This document shows positions 27,920-38,835 of a stretch of DNA of 64,000 nucleotides, in pieces. Source of the stretch: Bacteroidota bacterium (GTDB lineage: Bacteria > Bacteroidota > Bacteroidia > Chitinophagales > Chitinophagaceae); the NCBI GenBank assembly GCA_016715505.1, contig JADJZY010000033.1, forward strand, positions 1 through 64,000. The letters run 5' to 3'. A program made the translations under genes and the position numbers. The notes below the pieces were generated by a model. The model did no database searches, had not been told where the DNA came from, and saw only the letters and a list, made by a program, of their open reading frames with translations. Each line of letters begins with the position of its first letter. Within the stretch, counting starts at the first letter, position 1.

Positions 27920-28546
27920 ATGGAGGCAACTCAAAGTATCGAAACCAAATGGTTTGTGCTTCGCGTGTTAAGTGGGAAGGAAAGAAAGATCAAAGAATAC
28001 CTGGATGTAGAAGTCAGAAGATCAGGATGGGGGAATATCATTTCCCAAATTCTGTGTCCGGTTGAAAAGGTATTTAAAGTTCAGGCTGGTAAAAAGGTCA
28101 TGCGCGAAAAAATCCTCTATCCCGGATACATTCTACTCGAAGCAACTACCGGTCGTTTATCGGATGACATGATTCAGGCCATCAAAAATGTAACTGGTGT
28201 TATCCACTTTTTGGGTAAGGATCATCCTGATGCTTTGCGTAAATCTGAAGTCAACAAGATGTTTGGTAAAATGGATGAGATGGCCGACAATGGTATCTCA
28301 ATGTCTGAGCCGTATATTGTTGGTGAAACTGTGAAAATCGTTGATGGACCATTTAATGATTTTAATGGTACTATTGAAGAAGTAAACGAGGATAAGAAAA
28401 AACTAAAAGTAATCGTAAAGATTTTTGGTCGTGCTACACCGGTAGAACTCAACTACATGCAAGTAGAAAGGTTGTATAAACCAAATGATAAAATAAAAAA
28501 AGAGGTCAAATTGACCTCTTTTTTTATTGAATACAAGCAAAAATAA
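27920..28546 (+). CDS. nusG: Transcription elongation/antitermination factor NusG
   Basis: The NGN domain (KWFVLRVLSGKERKIKEYL, LYPGYILLEA) and KOW motif (VGETVKIVDGPFNDFNGTIEEV) are intact. The frame as written runs to 28546 through a terminator hairpin, which is unnatural. Adding one A at GAAAGG (near 28467) would give the ending MQVEKVV with a TAA at 28477-28479, before the hairpin, as in relatives. So the last part is probably a sequencing artefact and the true protein is about 186 residues. In most Bacteroidota rplK and rplA follow; here a terminator follows. Confidence 0.93.
   Translation: MEATQSIETKWFVLRVLSGKERKIKEYLDVEVRRSGWGNIISQILCPVEKVFKVQAGKKVMREKILYPGYILLEATTGRLSDDMIQAIKNVTGVIHFLGKDHPDALRKSEVNKMFGKMDEMADNGISMSEPYIVGETVKIVDGPFNDFNGTIEEVNEDKKKLKVIVKIFGRATPVELNYMQVERLYKPNDKIKKEVKLTSFFIEYKQK
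28494..28526 (+). terminator. Terminator after nusG
   Basis: AGAGGTCAA pairs with TTGACCTCT (28501-28519), with an A-run before and TTTTTTT after it. It closes the tuf-secE-nusG unit. Confidence 0.85.
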
Positions 28547-28599
28547 TTAATTAAAAGATTGAAGTAATTCGTTTTAATTAATTGATTATCAAATACTTA

Positions 28600-29551
28600 C
28601 TACTTCACAATAAAGTGAATTCTGGTGAGCCATTTGGCCGTATCTTTTTCGGCGCCGGGATCGGTGATATATTCTTCCACAACCATTTCCGGGTGAGGGA
28701 TTCCTTTGGCAGCTAAAGCCTGATCCAAGGCTTTATAAGCATTCGTTGTTTTTTCATAAGCGCCATAGTAGTCGACCGTAAATTCTTTGGAAGGGGAGAG
28801 CTTAACAATTGAGAAATCACCTGAAGCCTGCATTGAATTGGACACCGGCATTGCTGCAGCCATATCTGTTTCCTGTTTTTCCTCGTTCCAGTTCCAGTAA
28901 AATCCACATGGTGCGCCAACGATATTCGCTCCGCCCATTTCTCCCAATTTCGGCATATTGGCATCAAAATAAGCAGGGATTTGATCAAATTTCAGGATGC
29001 TACGTTTAGAACTCAAATAAGTGCCACCATTAAAATTCCCTTCCAACACCTTGTAAGAACTTGCTGAAGCGGGAGCTGTTTTTAAGTAGGATTCAAGATT
29101 CGCCAGGCTTTCTTCAAAGTCTTTTTAATGGCGCCTTCCATGCCCATAAAGAGCATCATACCTCTCATAAACCATGGAACATCTTCCTGGGCTTTCATTT
29201 CCCAACTTACTTGAGTTTGTTTCGCATCCAACGATTTGAGCGTAAAATCGACATTCGATTTTGAATCCCAGTCCACAAAAGTCAACACCATTTTAGCACT
29301 TTCATTGGGTTTGGTTTACCTCCAAGACCGCTGGTTTTTTCTCCGTAAGTGATATTGATTTGAGAATCTCTTTTAATCCATACCGACCAATTCGGCCAAT
29401 TCCGGAAATCAGACATTTGTTCAAATACAGCCTCAATGGGTTGTGGAATTGTTTTTTGTACGGTACAATCCATCCGTTTAGGTCCAATAAAGCAAGTGAT
29501 GGCATAAATAGCCAGTAGCCCAACAATGAGCATTAGAATTTTTTTCAGCAT
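28600..29551 (-). CDS. SRPBCC/polyketide-cyclase-like protein with GyrI-like tail (frameshifts)
   Basis: It starts at 29551 with a membrane anchor (MLKKILMLIVGLLAIYAITCF), then an SRPBCC domain (VQKTIPQPIEAVFEQMSDFRN, WSVWIKRD). The frame changes near 29290 and near 29070. The C-terminal part (FSIVKLSPSKEFTVDYYGAY, KWLTRIHFIVK) resembles a GyrI-like effector-binding domain. Such fusions bind small hydrophobic ligands; the ligand is unknown. Confidence 0.75.
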
Positions 29552-29879
29552 AGTATAAAGGGTTTAATGATACTAAGGTATTCGCTGAATGGCATTTATC
29601 CAAGAAATCGAAGAATAGGGTTAAGACTTAAGTATGTTTTAATGATTCCTTGAGGCAATTCCAATTCTGAATTTAGTACTTAACATAATATTAATTATAG
29701 GAATTTAAACGAAGAATTTCCAGGCAGTCTTATGGTATATCAATTACTCCAAACACGAGGATCTTATCAAGAAGGATTATCCTACAGCTCAGTAAAAGAA
29801 GTTGATATCGAGATATCGTCATAATATCAAATTTTATATATCGTTCTTATTCAACTATTTAAAAGGTTTAAATAAACAT
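29552..29879. other. Gap without recognisable gene
   Basis: About 330 AT-rich bases between two minus-strand units. A short inverted motif GATATCGAGATATC lies near 29810. No gene, RNA or long repeat was recognised. Confidence 0.4.
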
Positions 29880-31119
29880 TTAGTAGATATAATGAATGTT
29901 CGAATTTTCATTTTCACAATACTTTTTATAACTCCCTAAATCAAAAGCAATTACCCGAATTCCTGAAACTTTCGAGATCTTTTGAATTTCCATTAAATTT
30001 AATTCCTCGATAATTTCCTGCTGAATACCATTACAAGATTTTCCTATACCCAGCAATGCGGTTTGTAATTCCGGCGCATTGTTGCAAGTGATTCTGACTC
30101 GCAAATTGCCTGACAAATCCAATTCTGAAATTCTGTCTCCTTTTACAATCTTGTGATAAGGATATTGATAATGTTGGTACAAAGCGGCTAAATCAGAAAT
30201 CACAGCTGCAGCAGTCGGTATTGAACCGGCTCCTTTGCCCACAAAACTTTGCTTTTCACTAAATATTGATTCAATGATGACTCCGTTGTTCTCATCTCTT
30301 ACACCGTATAGCAGGTGCTCCGAATCTATAAAATGTGGTAAAACAATAAGCTTGAACTGATCCATCAGGTTGAATATTGGCTTTTGCCAGTAGTTTAATC
30401 CTTAAGTCGCGCTCAGCCGCCCAAGTTAAATCCTCCGTTTGGATTTTGTCAATCCCTATTCGGATGATGGATTCGGGATTACAAATATGTCCAAAAGCAT
30501 GCGCCAAAAGGATACATAATTTGTTGGCTGCATCATGGCCTTCTATATCCAAACACGGATCGGCTTCTGCAAACCCCAATTTTTGAGCAAGATGAATTGC
30601 CTCTGAGATGCCTATTCCCTGTTTTTCAGCCTGGCTAAGAATATAATTACTTGAACCATTGATGATTCCCTGTAAAGATTCGAGTAAATCCGTCGAAAAA
30701 TATTCCTCCAAATTTCGAATGATAGGAATACTCGCGCAAACCGCTGCTTCATATAATACAGATAATCCGCTTTGTTGTTGTAATTCAATGATTTCTGCTA
30801 AATGTTTGGCAATCATTCGTTTATTGGCGCTCACTACCGATTTTCCTTTATTTAATGCTTTTTGAACGATTTCCCATGAAGCATCCGCATCATCGATTAG
30901 TTCAACTACAACATCAATATCTGGATTATTCAATATTTCTTCCGGCTTATCCGTCAATCCATCGAATTGAACACCGCGGGTTTTATGGATATCCCGAACA
31001 CAAATTTTTCGAATTTCGCCCTTCGAACTGAATGTTTTAGGTAGTAATTCAAGAAATCCTTGTCCTACACAGCCCAATCCGAATAATCCAATCTTAAGTT
31101 TTTTTGTTTGTTCTGTCAT
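29880..31119 (-). CDS. hom: Homoserine dehydrogenase (one frameshift)
   Basis: It reduces aspartate semialdehyde to homoserine, feeding methionine and threonine. The NAD(P) motif is IGLFGLGCVGQG, the catalytic region INGSSNYIL ... FAEADPCLDIEGHDAANKL. The second half (from about 30350) continues LVLPHFIDSEHLLYGV-like and GKGAGSIPTAAAVISDL. One frame change lies near 30340-30360. The length of about 413 residues is normal for a monofunctional enzyme. The start codon overlaps the stop of the upstream transsulfuration gene by 4 bp (ATGA), so both are expressed from the SAM riboswitch-controlled message. Confidence 0.92.
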
Positions 31120-32322
31120 ATCAGTTCTTTTTGAAGGTTTGAAATGTTCGTTGGCTTGATTGCATGAAGTCTTCGATGATTCAATTGATCAAAAGCCTGT
31201 TTGAGGTCGTCCAGTAAATCTGCTGCATCTTCTATACCTGCTGACAATCGAATTAAACTCTCGGTTATACCCGCTTTGAATCTTTTTTCGCTGGGTATCG
31301 ATTTATGTGTCATTGCAGCCGGCAAGCAAATCAGGCTTTTTACACCGCCCAAACTCTCCGCAAGCTTAAAGAGCTTTAATTGTTGAATCAGATAAAGTGC
31401 ATCTTCCTGTTCATCTCCCTTGAGATAAAAACTGAGTACTCCCCCGGTCCATTTTTGTTGACGTTTTGCGCTTTCAAAAGATGGGTGTGTTTTTAATCCC
31501 GGATAATTGACCTGCGCTACCTGTTCATTGGCCTCAAGCCATTCTGCCAAAATCTGTGCGTTTTGGCTGTGTTGGCGTATACGCAAAGGCAATGTTTGTA
31601 ACCCCCGAATAAGCAGCCAGGCATCAAAGGCCCCAAAATTGCACCAGAGGCATTTTGAATAAATTTTATTTTGGCTGCTAATTCCGGTGAAGAAGCCACC
31701 ACGATGCCGGCAATTAAATCACTATGACCGGCCAGATATTTGGTTCCGGAATGTACCACCAGATCTGCACCCAGTTGAATAGGCTTCTGCGATATCGGTG
31801 AAGCAAAAGTATTGTCGACACAAAGCAAACATCCATGCTGACGAGCCAGCTTTGCAATCGCCGGGATGTCAGCAATTTTCAAGGTTGGATTCGTTGGGCT
31901 TTCCAACCAAATCAATTTCGTACCTGGCGTAATGGCCTGTTCAAATTGTTCGAGATTCCCTGCATCCGCATAATTTACCCGAATTCCGAATTGCTCATAA
32001 ACATGGGTAAAAAAGTCTGAAAGCACCTCCATAAATATCTTCAACAGCCAGAATTTCATCGCCCGATTTTAATAGTTTTAGAACGGCATCTATGGCTGCC
32101 AACCCACTACTGAAGGCAGAAGCACCGCTCCTCCTCTTCTAAATCCCGAAGCATATTTTCCAATACCTGACGAGTTGGATTATTGCTCCTGGCATAGTCA
32201 AAACCCTGATGAACCCCGGGTGATTCCTGGACGAATGTAGCAGTTTGATAAATGGGTACCGAAATGGCACCGGTTAATGGATCAGCTGGAATGCTGTGAA
32301 TAATTTTTGTCTGTTCTTGCAT
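31116..32322 (-). CDS. Cystathionine gamma-synthase/lyase family PLP enzyme (frameshifts)
   Basis: Cys/Met-metabolism PLP enzyme. The start MQEQTKIIHSIPADPLTGAI with FDYARSNNPTRQVLE is typical. The PLP site reads VVHSGTKYLAGHSD, with the Schiff-base Lys, after WLESPTNPTLKIADI and LCVDNTFASP. The C-terminal part has GGVKSLICLPAAMTH and LIRLSAGIEDADDL-like text. At least two frame changes (near 32080-32120 and near 31590) split it; the joined length is about 400 residues. Control by a SAM-I riboswitch favours a biosynthetic role (cystathionine gamma-synthase or O-acetylhomoserine sulfhydrylase) over a lyase, but sequence alone does not settle this. Confidence 0.88.
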
Positions 32323-32584
32323 GTTATGTTTTTTTAAAAGTTAAAAATTCATTCCGTTCAAGCTTTTATGACCATTCAATCCTAATTGCAAGTGATTGAA
32401 TAATCTTCAAACTATAGTGGCATTTACTACTTTTCAACGCAAATAGTTTGAAGGACTATTGATCATTGGAAGTAATAAAACATACTCTTTCATGTCCATG
32501 AAACTTAGGTAACATAGATGATGCAGACTCGTCCAGAAATAAAAAGGTTAATGATTCATTAGGGTTCCGAATTACAGATGAAGC

Positions 32585-32621
32585 AAAAAAAATGCTCAAT
32601 CCATAAGTTGGAATGAGCATT
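32585..32621 (-). terminator. Riboswitch expression-platform terminator
   Basis: The minus strand forms AATGCTCATTCC / GGATTGAGCATT (11 of 12 pairs) followed by eight T. It lies about 30 bases after the SAM aptamer and 260 bases before the coding start, fitting transcription attenuation. The remaining leader (32323-32584) holds no clear gene. Confidence 0.75.
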
Positions 32622-32650
32622 CGGAAATTTTTCGAAGTGCAATTCTCTAA

Positions 32651-32761
32651 CTTATCTGTCCATGCCCGGCATGGTTGAATGTGGCACCTTATCATACTCC
32701 TAAGAGCAGACAGGTTGTCAAGATATCATCGGGTCAAATCCCTCCATCTTTCTGGATAAAT
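32651..32761 (-). ncRNA. SAM-I riboswitch (S-box)
   Basis: On the minus strand: TTTATCC ... AGATGGAGGGATTTGACCC, then GATGATATCTTGACAACC, AAGGTGCCACATTCAACC and closing GGACAGATAAG. These match the conserved S-box core (GGAGGGA, TGAAGC-like, GCAACC, AAGGTGC-A-TTC). The P1 stem TTATC/GATAA closes it. High S-adenosylmethionine would favour the downstream terminator and switch off the transsulfuration-hom operon. Confidence 0.9.
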
Positions 32762-32779
32762 CGTTTTTAAGAGCTGGTG

Positions 32780-32812
32780 CAAAAGTATGATTGAAAAAAA
32801 ATACTTTCCAAA
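32780..32812 (-). promoter_or_regulatory. Promoter of the SAM riboswitch operon
   Basis: On the minus strand TTTG (32809-32812) is followed after 21 bases by TACTTTTG (32780-32787). The aptamer starts about 20 bases downstream. Confidence 0.6.
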
Positions 32813-32844
32813 TTTATTTTTTCCTTTTCGCTAAGATTCAATCT

Positions 32845-33468
32845 CTATGCCGATTTCAGACGAATACTGGAATGATACAATGTACTTTTCACATCTACCA
32901 AAATACAAACTCCATTTTTATAATAATAATCATTTACATCTCCATTGGGCAATTCAATGCGATAATGATGCGGTTCGATATATTGAATCGGCAAAAACCT
33001 TTGATAATTATCTGAGTAAATTCGTCTTTGTTGAACAGGCTCATTCAAGTATATACAAAGCATGTTGTATTGAATGGGATAAGACTTCAACAATTTCTTT
33101 TCACCATCATCATGTAAAGTATAATCACTTCCTAATATTCGGGTTTGTTTATTCGATTTTTCAAATCCATTAATCTCGCGGTACACCGAAGAAGATAATA
33201 AAATATTGTTTTGAAACTCAGCTTCCTCCTTGGCATGCGCCGTAATACGTGCCAAAATACGGAATTGTACATCCGATTTCATTTTGAGATAAACCCGGTT
33301 GCCAAACACTTTTTTACTAAAATGAAGTTTTCCAATATCTTCTCCTTTGCGTGTAATGATATACTCTAAACTGACATCATTGGGCATATCAAATGATAAG
33401 GAAAGTACACTCATTAGCATCACCCAAATTAAAATGCTCAAACGAGAATGATTAAAAAGTCCCATCAT
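32845..33468 (-). CDS. DUF6134 family protein
   Basis: 207 residues with an N-terminal hydrophobic signal (LSILIWVMLMSVLSLSF). Phrases such as EYIITRKGEDIGKLHFSKK, GNRVYLKMKSDVQFR and RIELPNGDVNDYYYKNGVC match DUF6134, a Bacteroidota family with a beta-rich fold, probably exported. Function unknown. It diverges from the large secreted protein gene at 33764. Confidence 0.72.
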   Translation of the reverse strand: MMGLFNHSRLSILIWVMLMSVLSLSFDMPNDVSLEYIITRKGEDIGKLHFSKKVFGNRVYLKMKSDVQFRILARITAHAKEEAEFQNNILLSSSVYREINGFEKSNKQTRILGSDYTLHDDGEKKLLKSYPIQYNMLCIYLNEPVQQRRIYSDNYQRFLPIQYIEPHHYRIELPNGDVNDYYYKNGVCILVDVKSTLYHSSIRLKSA

Positions 33469-33763
33469 ATTTTGTTGTTATTACTATCTTAAGACAAACA
33501 TCGGGCCATATACCCTTAGTCGCAAACTTAAATTTACTGATTTTTTTTAAAACGGCCTAAGTATTGAATTTATTTGATTAAAAAATAAACTATTTTTTGA
33601 TATGTATTTAAAACGTTGATGTTCTGCGCTTTATGAAATCCCCTACTTTTCATGCATAATCTGTACATTTTGAACATCTTAAATGTGCTAATTATTGATG
33701 GCGCCCAATGCTTCTATTTTGGTGTAGTTCTTGTCATTTCCCTTCTTGAAAAAGTACTACTAT

Positions 33764-36700
33764 ATGTTATTCCGATTGCTTCTTGCAAGTTGCTTGTTAT
33801 TTGTTTTGAATGGTGCAAACTCACAAACTGCCTACAATCCATTTACACAAAATATCCGTTTCGATCCGGAACCATCAGTTTCCGGTTTTGCCTGCAACCA
33901 ATTGGTTCAGGTTAAATTCACTTTTGGCATGACCACACAGGATGATGCCAATAATTGGTCCTTAAACCCATTAAAAATTCATGTGCTTTTAGAAGGATTT
34001 CAGTTTAATAGTTTGACAGCCAATGATATTCAAGGAAATATGAAAAGTTATTTCAATTGGTCAACCAATCCACTCAACCCAAAAGAATTTATTGGCACGC
34101 AAAATCAAAGCTTGCCAGGCACCGGAACAGATCCATTGAATCCAAATCCGAATTCAAGTGGAGAAATTCGTATTGCATTGAAGGTACCAGCAAGTACTCC
34201 CCCATCCAATATTTTAAAGGTGGATGTAAATCTCGAAATCCCAAACTATATGGCCACTTTCAATACGATGCTGGATGATGATGAAAGTACTCAAACTCAA
34301 TTTTATTGTGGAGCATTATCTTGTAGTACTCCACCTCAAATTAAAATACTGCCCGGCAATCAATTTTGTATGGGTGATCATATCATCATAAAAGCCTCCG
34401 GAATGCCCGGTGCAAATTTACAATGGAGCTATCCTTCTTCAGCAAATGTACTCTTGCTTGATTCAACCAAGACCACTTCGAGTATTGATTTGGGTTCTTT
34501 AAATAGTTCGCATTCGGGTTGGTAGAGTGTGACCCAAAACTTACCAGGATGCAGTATGTCTTGGAAGGATAGTGTTTGGATTGATCCACAAATAAAACCT
34601 GCCATTCTTAGTTTAAATACCACTTGCAATAATGGGCAAGCAGAGGTGAACATCCTTGCTCAAGGCTCCGGACTACAATACAGCATCAATGGTGGCCCTT
34701 TTCAATTCAACAATATTTTGAGTGTCAACTCCGGAAGTACCTTTCAGGTAGGTATTCGTGCGGCGGATTCCAATTGTATGGCTTTTTTTGAAGGTCTGTG
34801 TGTGAATTGTAATTCAGGAACTTCTTGTGCAAACGCAGTGAGTATTCAATCAAATATTCCGGCTATAAGCTGTTTAAATCAAACGATACTTCTGCAAACA
34901 AATCTTACCAATGTAAGTGGAGGATTTTGGTCTACTCAGGGTGATGGTATTTTTGATCAGACCAATTGTTCAGGAAGTACCTGTAATTCGGCCTATTTGC
35001 CGGGCATTCAGGATAAACAAAAAGGTTATGTGGTGATCGGATTTGAAAGTAACGACCCGGATGGCTTGGGCCCATGTGAATCCAAAAAAATCTATAAAAC
35101 TATTTTTCTGATTGAGGAATTTATTGCACCAATCATCAGCGGTCAGTTGAGCTATTGTATCAACGAACCTTTGCAATTATTTGCACACACAAATTCTTAC
35201 CAGCATGGGTGGATATCGCCCTCAGGAACAATATGGAATGACCAAGAGGTTACCATCAGTCAAGTTCAAAACCAGGATGAAGGTTTTGGACTTCCATTCA
35301 ACAAGGCGCTTCCTGCCTCGCTAGAACCGATTCGGTTTGGGTGGAAATCAATCCTCAACCTGTTGTTCAGGTAAGCTCGCAATTACAACATGAATTATGC
35401 GCGGGTCAGGCCAATGGAAAAATTCAAATAAACATCAGTGGAGGTTCCGGGAATTACCTGAGTTACTTAAATCAACAGACCGCGAATAGCCAAAGCGGCA
35501 GTAATGTTATTTTCTCCAATCTCTCAGCTGGTACTCATACATTATCAGTTCAAGATCTTTCTTGTAACGCACATCTGCAAACATTTATATATACCATTTT
35601 ACCCGGCACCATGATTCCGATCCCTCAGATAGGAATTTTACCGGAGTACTGTGAAGGTGAAACGATTGTTTTACAGGCTCAAGTAGCATCCGGTTATAAT
35701 GTACTATGGCATTGCCCCAATCCCTATTTCCAGGCAATTGGCAATCCAGTGACGATACAGGCAATCAATGCCCTATCATCCGGTACTTTCCAGGTCAAAA
35801 CAATTGATAGCAATGGTTGTGCATCTGCCCCGGTATTGTTTCAGTTAAATATTCATGCCAAGCCTCAAATTGATTCGGTGATTATAGTTTGTGACACCCT
35901 TAGTTTGATCGCAAACGTTCAGATTCAAAGTACCTCGAGTAATGGTCATTTATGGTACTCTTTGGATGGCGTTCAATTTCAATCACAGCCCAATTTTCTC
36001 AGGTTCCGGCTGGTCTGTATACTGTTTATGTACGAAATGGTCAATCTCTTTGTATGGATTCATTGCCCATACAAGTAAAAAATTGTGCCTGTTCAATCAA
36101 TAACAATTTACATGTTCAGCATCCTTTCATTGCCTGTGGACTCAATGGCTTTCCTTTACTCGCCACATTTTCTCAAAATGGCATTGGTTCCTGGTCCACA
36201 CAGGGTTCTGGAAATTTTGGATCTATAAACCATCAAATCAATTCAAGTCAGGCTACATATTATCCATCCTCAACGGATTTACAAGTTGGTTTTGTGGTCC
36301 TCTCTTTTACCCTATCTGACCCGGATGGAACTGGTCCATGCGAGAGTAGTATTCAGTACGCAAAGATTTTTCTAAGAGATAGTTTAAGTCAACCGCAAAT
36401 AATCAGTCATGGTGCCCTCTGCCAAAACGATACTTTAAATTTGGAAACCAATCTATATCCCTTGCCTGTAGAATGGAAACGGAATGCGCAAGTTTTGGAA
36501 TCCTCCAAGGCTGCTCTTCATATTCCAGCAGTGCAAAGCAATGATGCCGCGTGGTATCACATATCTATTTCAGGATTTGCTTGTGGCAGTTATCGGGATT
36601 CCTTATTCGTTCAGGTCAATCAGACGCCTATTCTCAATAAACAGATACAGGTTAGCCATGAAATATGTGCCGGACAAGGAAATGGTCAAGTGGTTTTGGA

Positions 36701-37616
36701 ATTGAACGGTGGAAGCGGACAATATATGGTCAAAAACGATTTGGGTCAATTGCAACAGGGAAACACCCCTTTCGTATTTAAATGGCTTCCTTCAGGTCAG
36801 CATCTTTTTTATATCGCTGATTCAAGTTGCAGGAATTTTTGGATAGATACCAGCATTGTGCTCCAGCCAGGAATGATTACTCCTCCGGTGGATTCCGTCA
36901 GCCATCAATCATCTTATTGTCAGGGAGATTCTATCATTTTATCTGCCCATGGATTATCTGGAGATTTTGAGTGGACTACACCTGTCGGAAATTTATCCGG
37001 CCAATCCATTCAAATAACGAATGCAGAATTGATGCATAGTGGTAATTATCAGGTTAAACGCCTGGCTAATGGATGTGCATCGGCGCCAATATCAATCCCT
37101 ATTCAGGTCATGCCGATTCCAACCATTCAACAAATTGATACATTTTGTGATGCAGAAGGTGGTCGAATAAGCATTGTAGCACCCGTCATTTCAGGATTTA
37201 CGCAAGAATACTCGATACAACCCGATATATGGTCAGCGGATTCTTTTTTTCATCATCTATCCAATGGGATATACCCTGTTCAGGCCCGAATTGCGGGATC
37301 CGCTTGTTATAGTGAAATGGAACAGATCATCCTTAACTGCGATTGTCATTGTAATAAAGAAGCACAAATCGAAATTTTTCCCAATCCCAATCAGGGGGAT
37401 TTCTTCGTGCAATTCAAGCTCAATGAGCCTGTCATCATGGCCTCGGTCCGTATTTTGGATTATAATGGCCAATTGATTTACCAAAAACTCTTTGAACCCC
37501 AAGGATTGATGATTCAGGAAAGGGTAAATCTACTGACTCATAAAAGCGGGTTATATTTTTTACAAATCCAATTGGATGATTTGGTCTTTAACAGGCCACT
37601 TTATATTGAGCGCTAG
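33764..37616 (+). CDS. Large T9SS-secreted multidomain protein (one stop, two frameshifts)
   Basis: The ATG at 33764 opens a signal peptide (MLFRLLLASCLLFVLNGANSQ). The protein consists of repeated Ig/SprB-like units with Gly-Ser/Asn-rich turns: QHELCAGQANGKIQINISGG and SHEICAGQGNGQVVLELNGG are two copies of one unit, and GGFWSTQGDGIFDQ and GSWSTQGSGNFGS two of another. It ends with a T9SS type A sorting domain (IEIFPNPNQGDFFVQFKLNE ... SGLYFLQIQLDD). An in-frame TAG at 34523-34525 interrupts GW-SVTQNLPG, where Tyr is likely; frame changes occur near 35340 and 35990. The joined length is about 1280 residues. Probably a surface adhesin-like protein. Confidence 0.85.
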
Positions 37617-37644
37617 AAGGTTTTTAGAAAGCCGCAGTTCGCAT

Positions 37645-37652
37645 TACCTTTG
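37645..37652 (+). promoter_or_regulatory. -7 box directly before a lipoprotein gene
   Basis: TACCTTTG ends five bases before the ATG at 37658, so transcription should start at about the start codon, giving a leaderless message. Confidence 0.45.
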
Positions 37653-37657
37653 CCTAC

Positions 37658-38212
37658 ATGCGAATTTTCTATTCATGTAGCTTAAGTTTTCTTTTTTGTT
37701 TGCTGATGGCCTGTGAAAGCAAAAACAAAGAGGTCGCCAAAAGTGACATTCCTATAAAAAATTATCGGAATGATTCTTTGCACTTCAGTATCAACACCCC
37801 GCAAACATGGGATTTAAGATTCAACAAAAAAAACAAAAGCAGTGTTGGATTTTTTGAACCCTTATCAGACAGCAGTGACGCCTTTCAGGAAAATTTAGTC
37901 ATTTGGATGGAGGAACTTCCGATTGGAATCAGCGATTCTTTATATGCCAAAGCTGCCAGAGCACAGATTCAACTGGCGAATCCCTCATTAAAGGTGGAGC
38001 ATCAGGGTTGGCATCAAACCAAAGCTTATCGGTTTGATCATTTTTATTTCGACTTTACTAATACGGATAGTTCAACGTATCAGGTAGATGGTTACACCTT
38101 GTTATTTCAAAAAAGAGGATATAATTTATCCTTTGCCTCCGAAAAAAAATATGCCGCGAGTCATCAACAGATATATTTGCAATTATTAGAAAGTTTTAAA
38201 CCCCTACCCTAA
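37658..38212 (+). CDS. Putative lipoprotein
   Basis: 184 residues. The signal peptide ends in the lipobox LLMAC (Cys at about residue 19), so it is probably lipid-anchored. The mature part (NDSLHFSINTPQTWDLRFNKK, VWMEELP-like) resembles DcrB/PsbP-like domains, as does the protein at 55813-56337. Function unknown. The SGNH hydrolase gene starts 10 bp downstream. Confidence 0.7.
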   Translation: MRIFYSCSLSFLFCLLMACESKNKEVAKSDIPIKNYRNDSLHFSINTPQTWDLRFNKKNKSSVGFFEPLSDSSDAFQENLVIWMEELPIGISDSLYAKAARAQIQLANPSLKVEHQGWHQTKAYRFDHFYFDFTNTDSSTYQVDGYTLLFQKRGYNLSFASEKKYAASHQQIYLQLLESFKPLP

Positions 38213-38221
38213 TTTAAAAGC

Positions 38222-38826
38222 ATGAAATATCTCGCTTTAGGTGACAGTTATACGATTGGTGAATCTTTGGATTTCCAGGATAACTTTCCATCACAAGTTT
38301 GCGCTTTATTGAAGCAGGAAAATATTCAGCTGGAACTATCCGATTTGATTGCAGTAACAGGATGGACTACAGACGAATTGGCCATGGCGATTGCTGAAAA
38401 AAAACCGGCACATGATCATGATTGGGTGAGTTGGTTGAGTGGTGTCAATAATCAATATCGAAAAAGAGATATCCGGGAATATGAGTGGCAATTTTATACT
38501 TTACTCTGTCAGGCTATTCTTTTTGCCGGAATCGCCCACAACGTGTTATCGTTTTATCCATTCCAGATTGGGGCTTAACACCATTTAATCAGGAAAGAGA
38601 TTCCACTGAAGTAAGTCGTGAAATTGATGCATTTAATGTTGTGAATCAAAAAAGATCATTGGAAATGGGCGCCCATTACATTGATATAACGGCATCTACT
38701 CGGGAACATGCTTTGATTAAGGATTTTCTGGCAAATGATGGTTTGCATTATTCCCGAAACGAATACGCGATATGGGCAAATGCCATTAAGGATTATATCG
38801 TCAAGCAATTAAAATCAGAACAATAA
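38222..38826 (+). CDS. SGNH/GDSL hydrolase (one frameshift)
   Basis: About 201 residues. Block I MKYLALGDSYTIGE has the Ser nucleophile, block III is GVNNQYR, and block V NDGLHYS has the Asp/His pair. One base change near 38530 splits the frame: FAGNRPQRVIVLSIPDWG is the true continuation. Substrate unknown (esterase or lipase). No signal peptide, so cytoplasmic. Clustered with the lipoprotein gene and ccmB. Confidence 0.85.
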
Positions 38827-38835
38827 ATTATTCCA

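Noticed and set aside
32456..32695. A 79-codon minus-strand frame
   Set aside because: It runs through the SAM riboswitch and its terminator, so it is not a gene.
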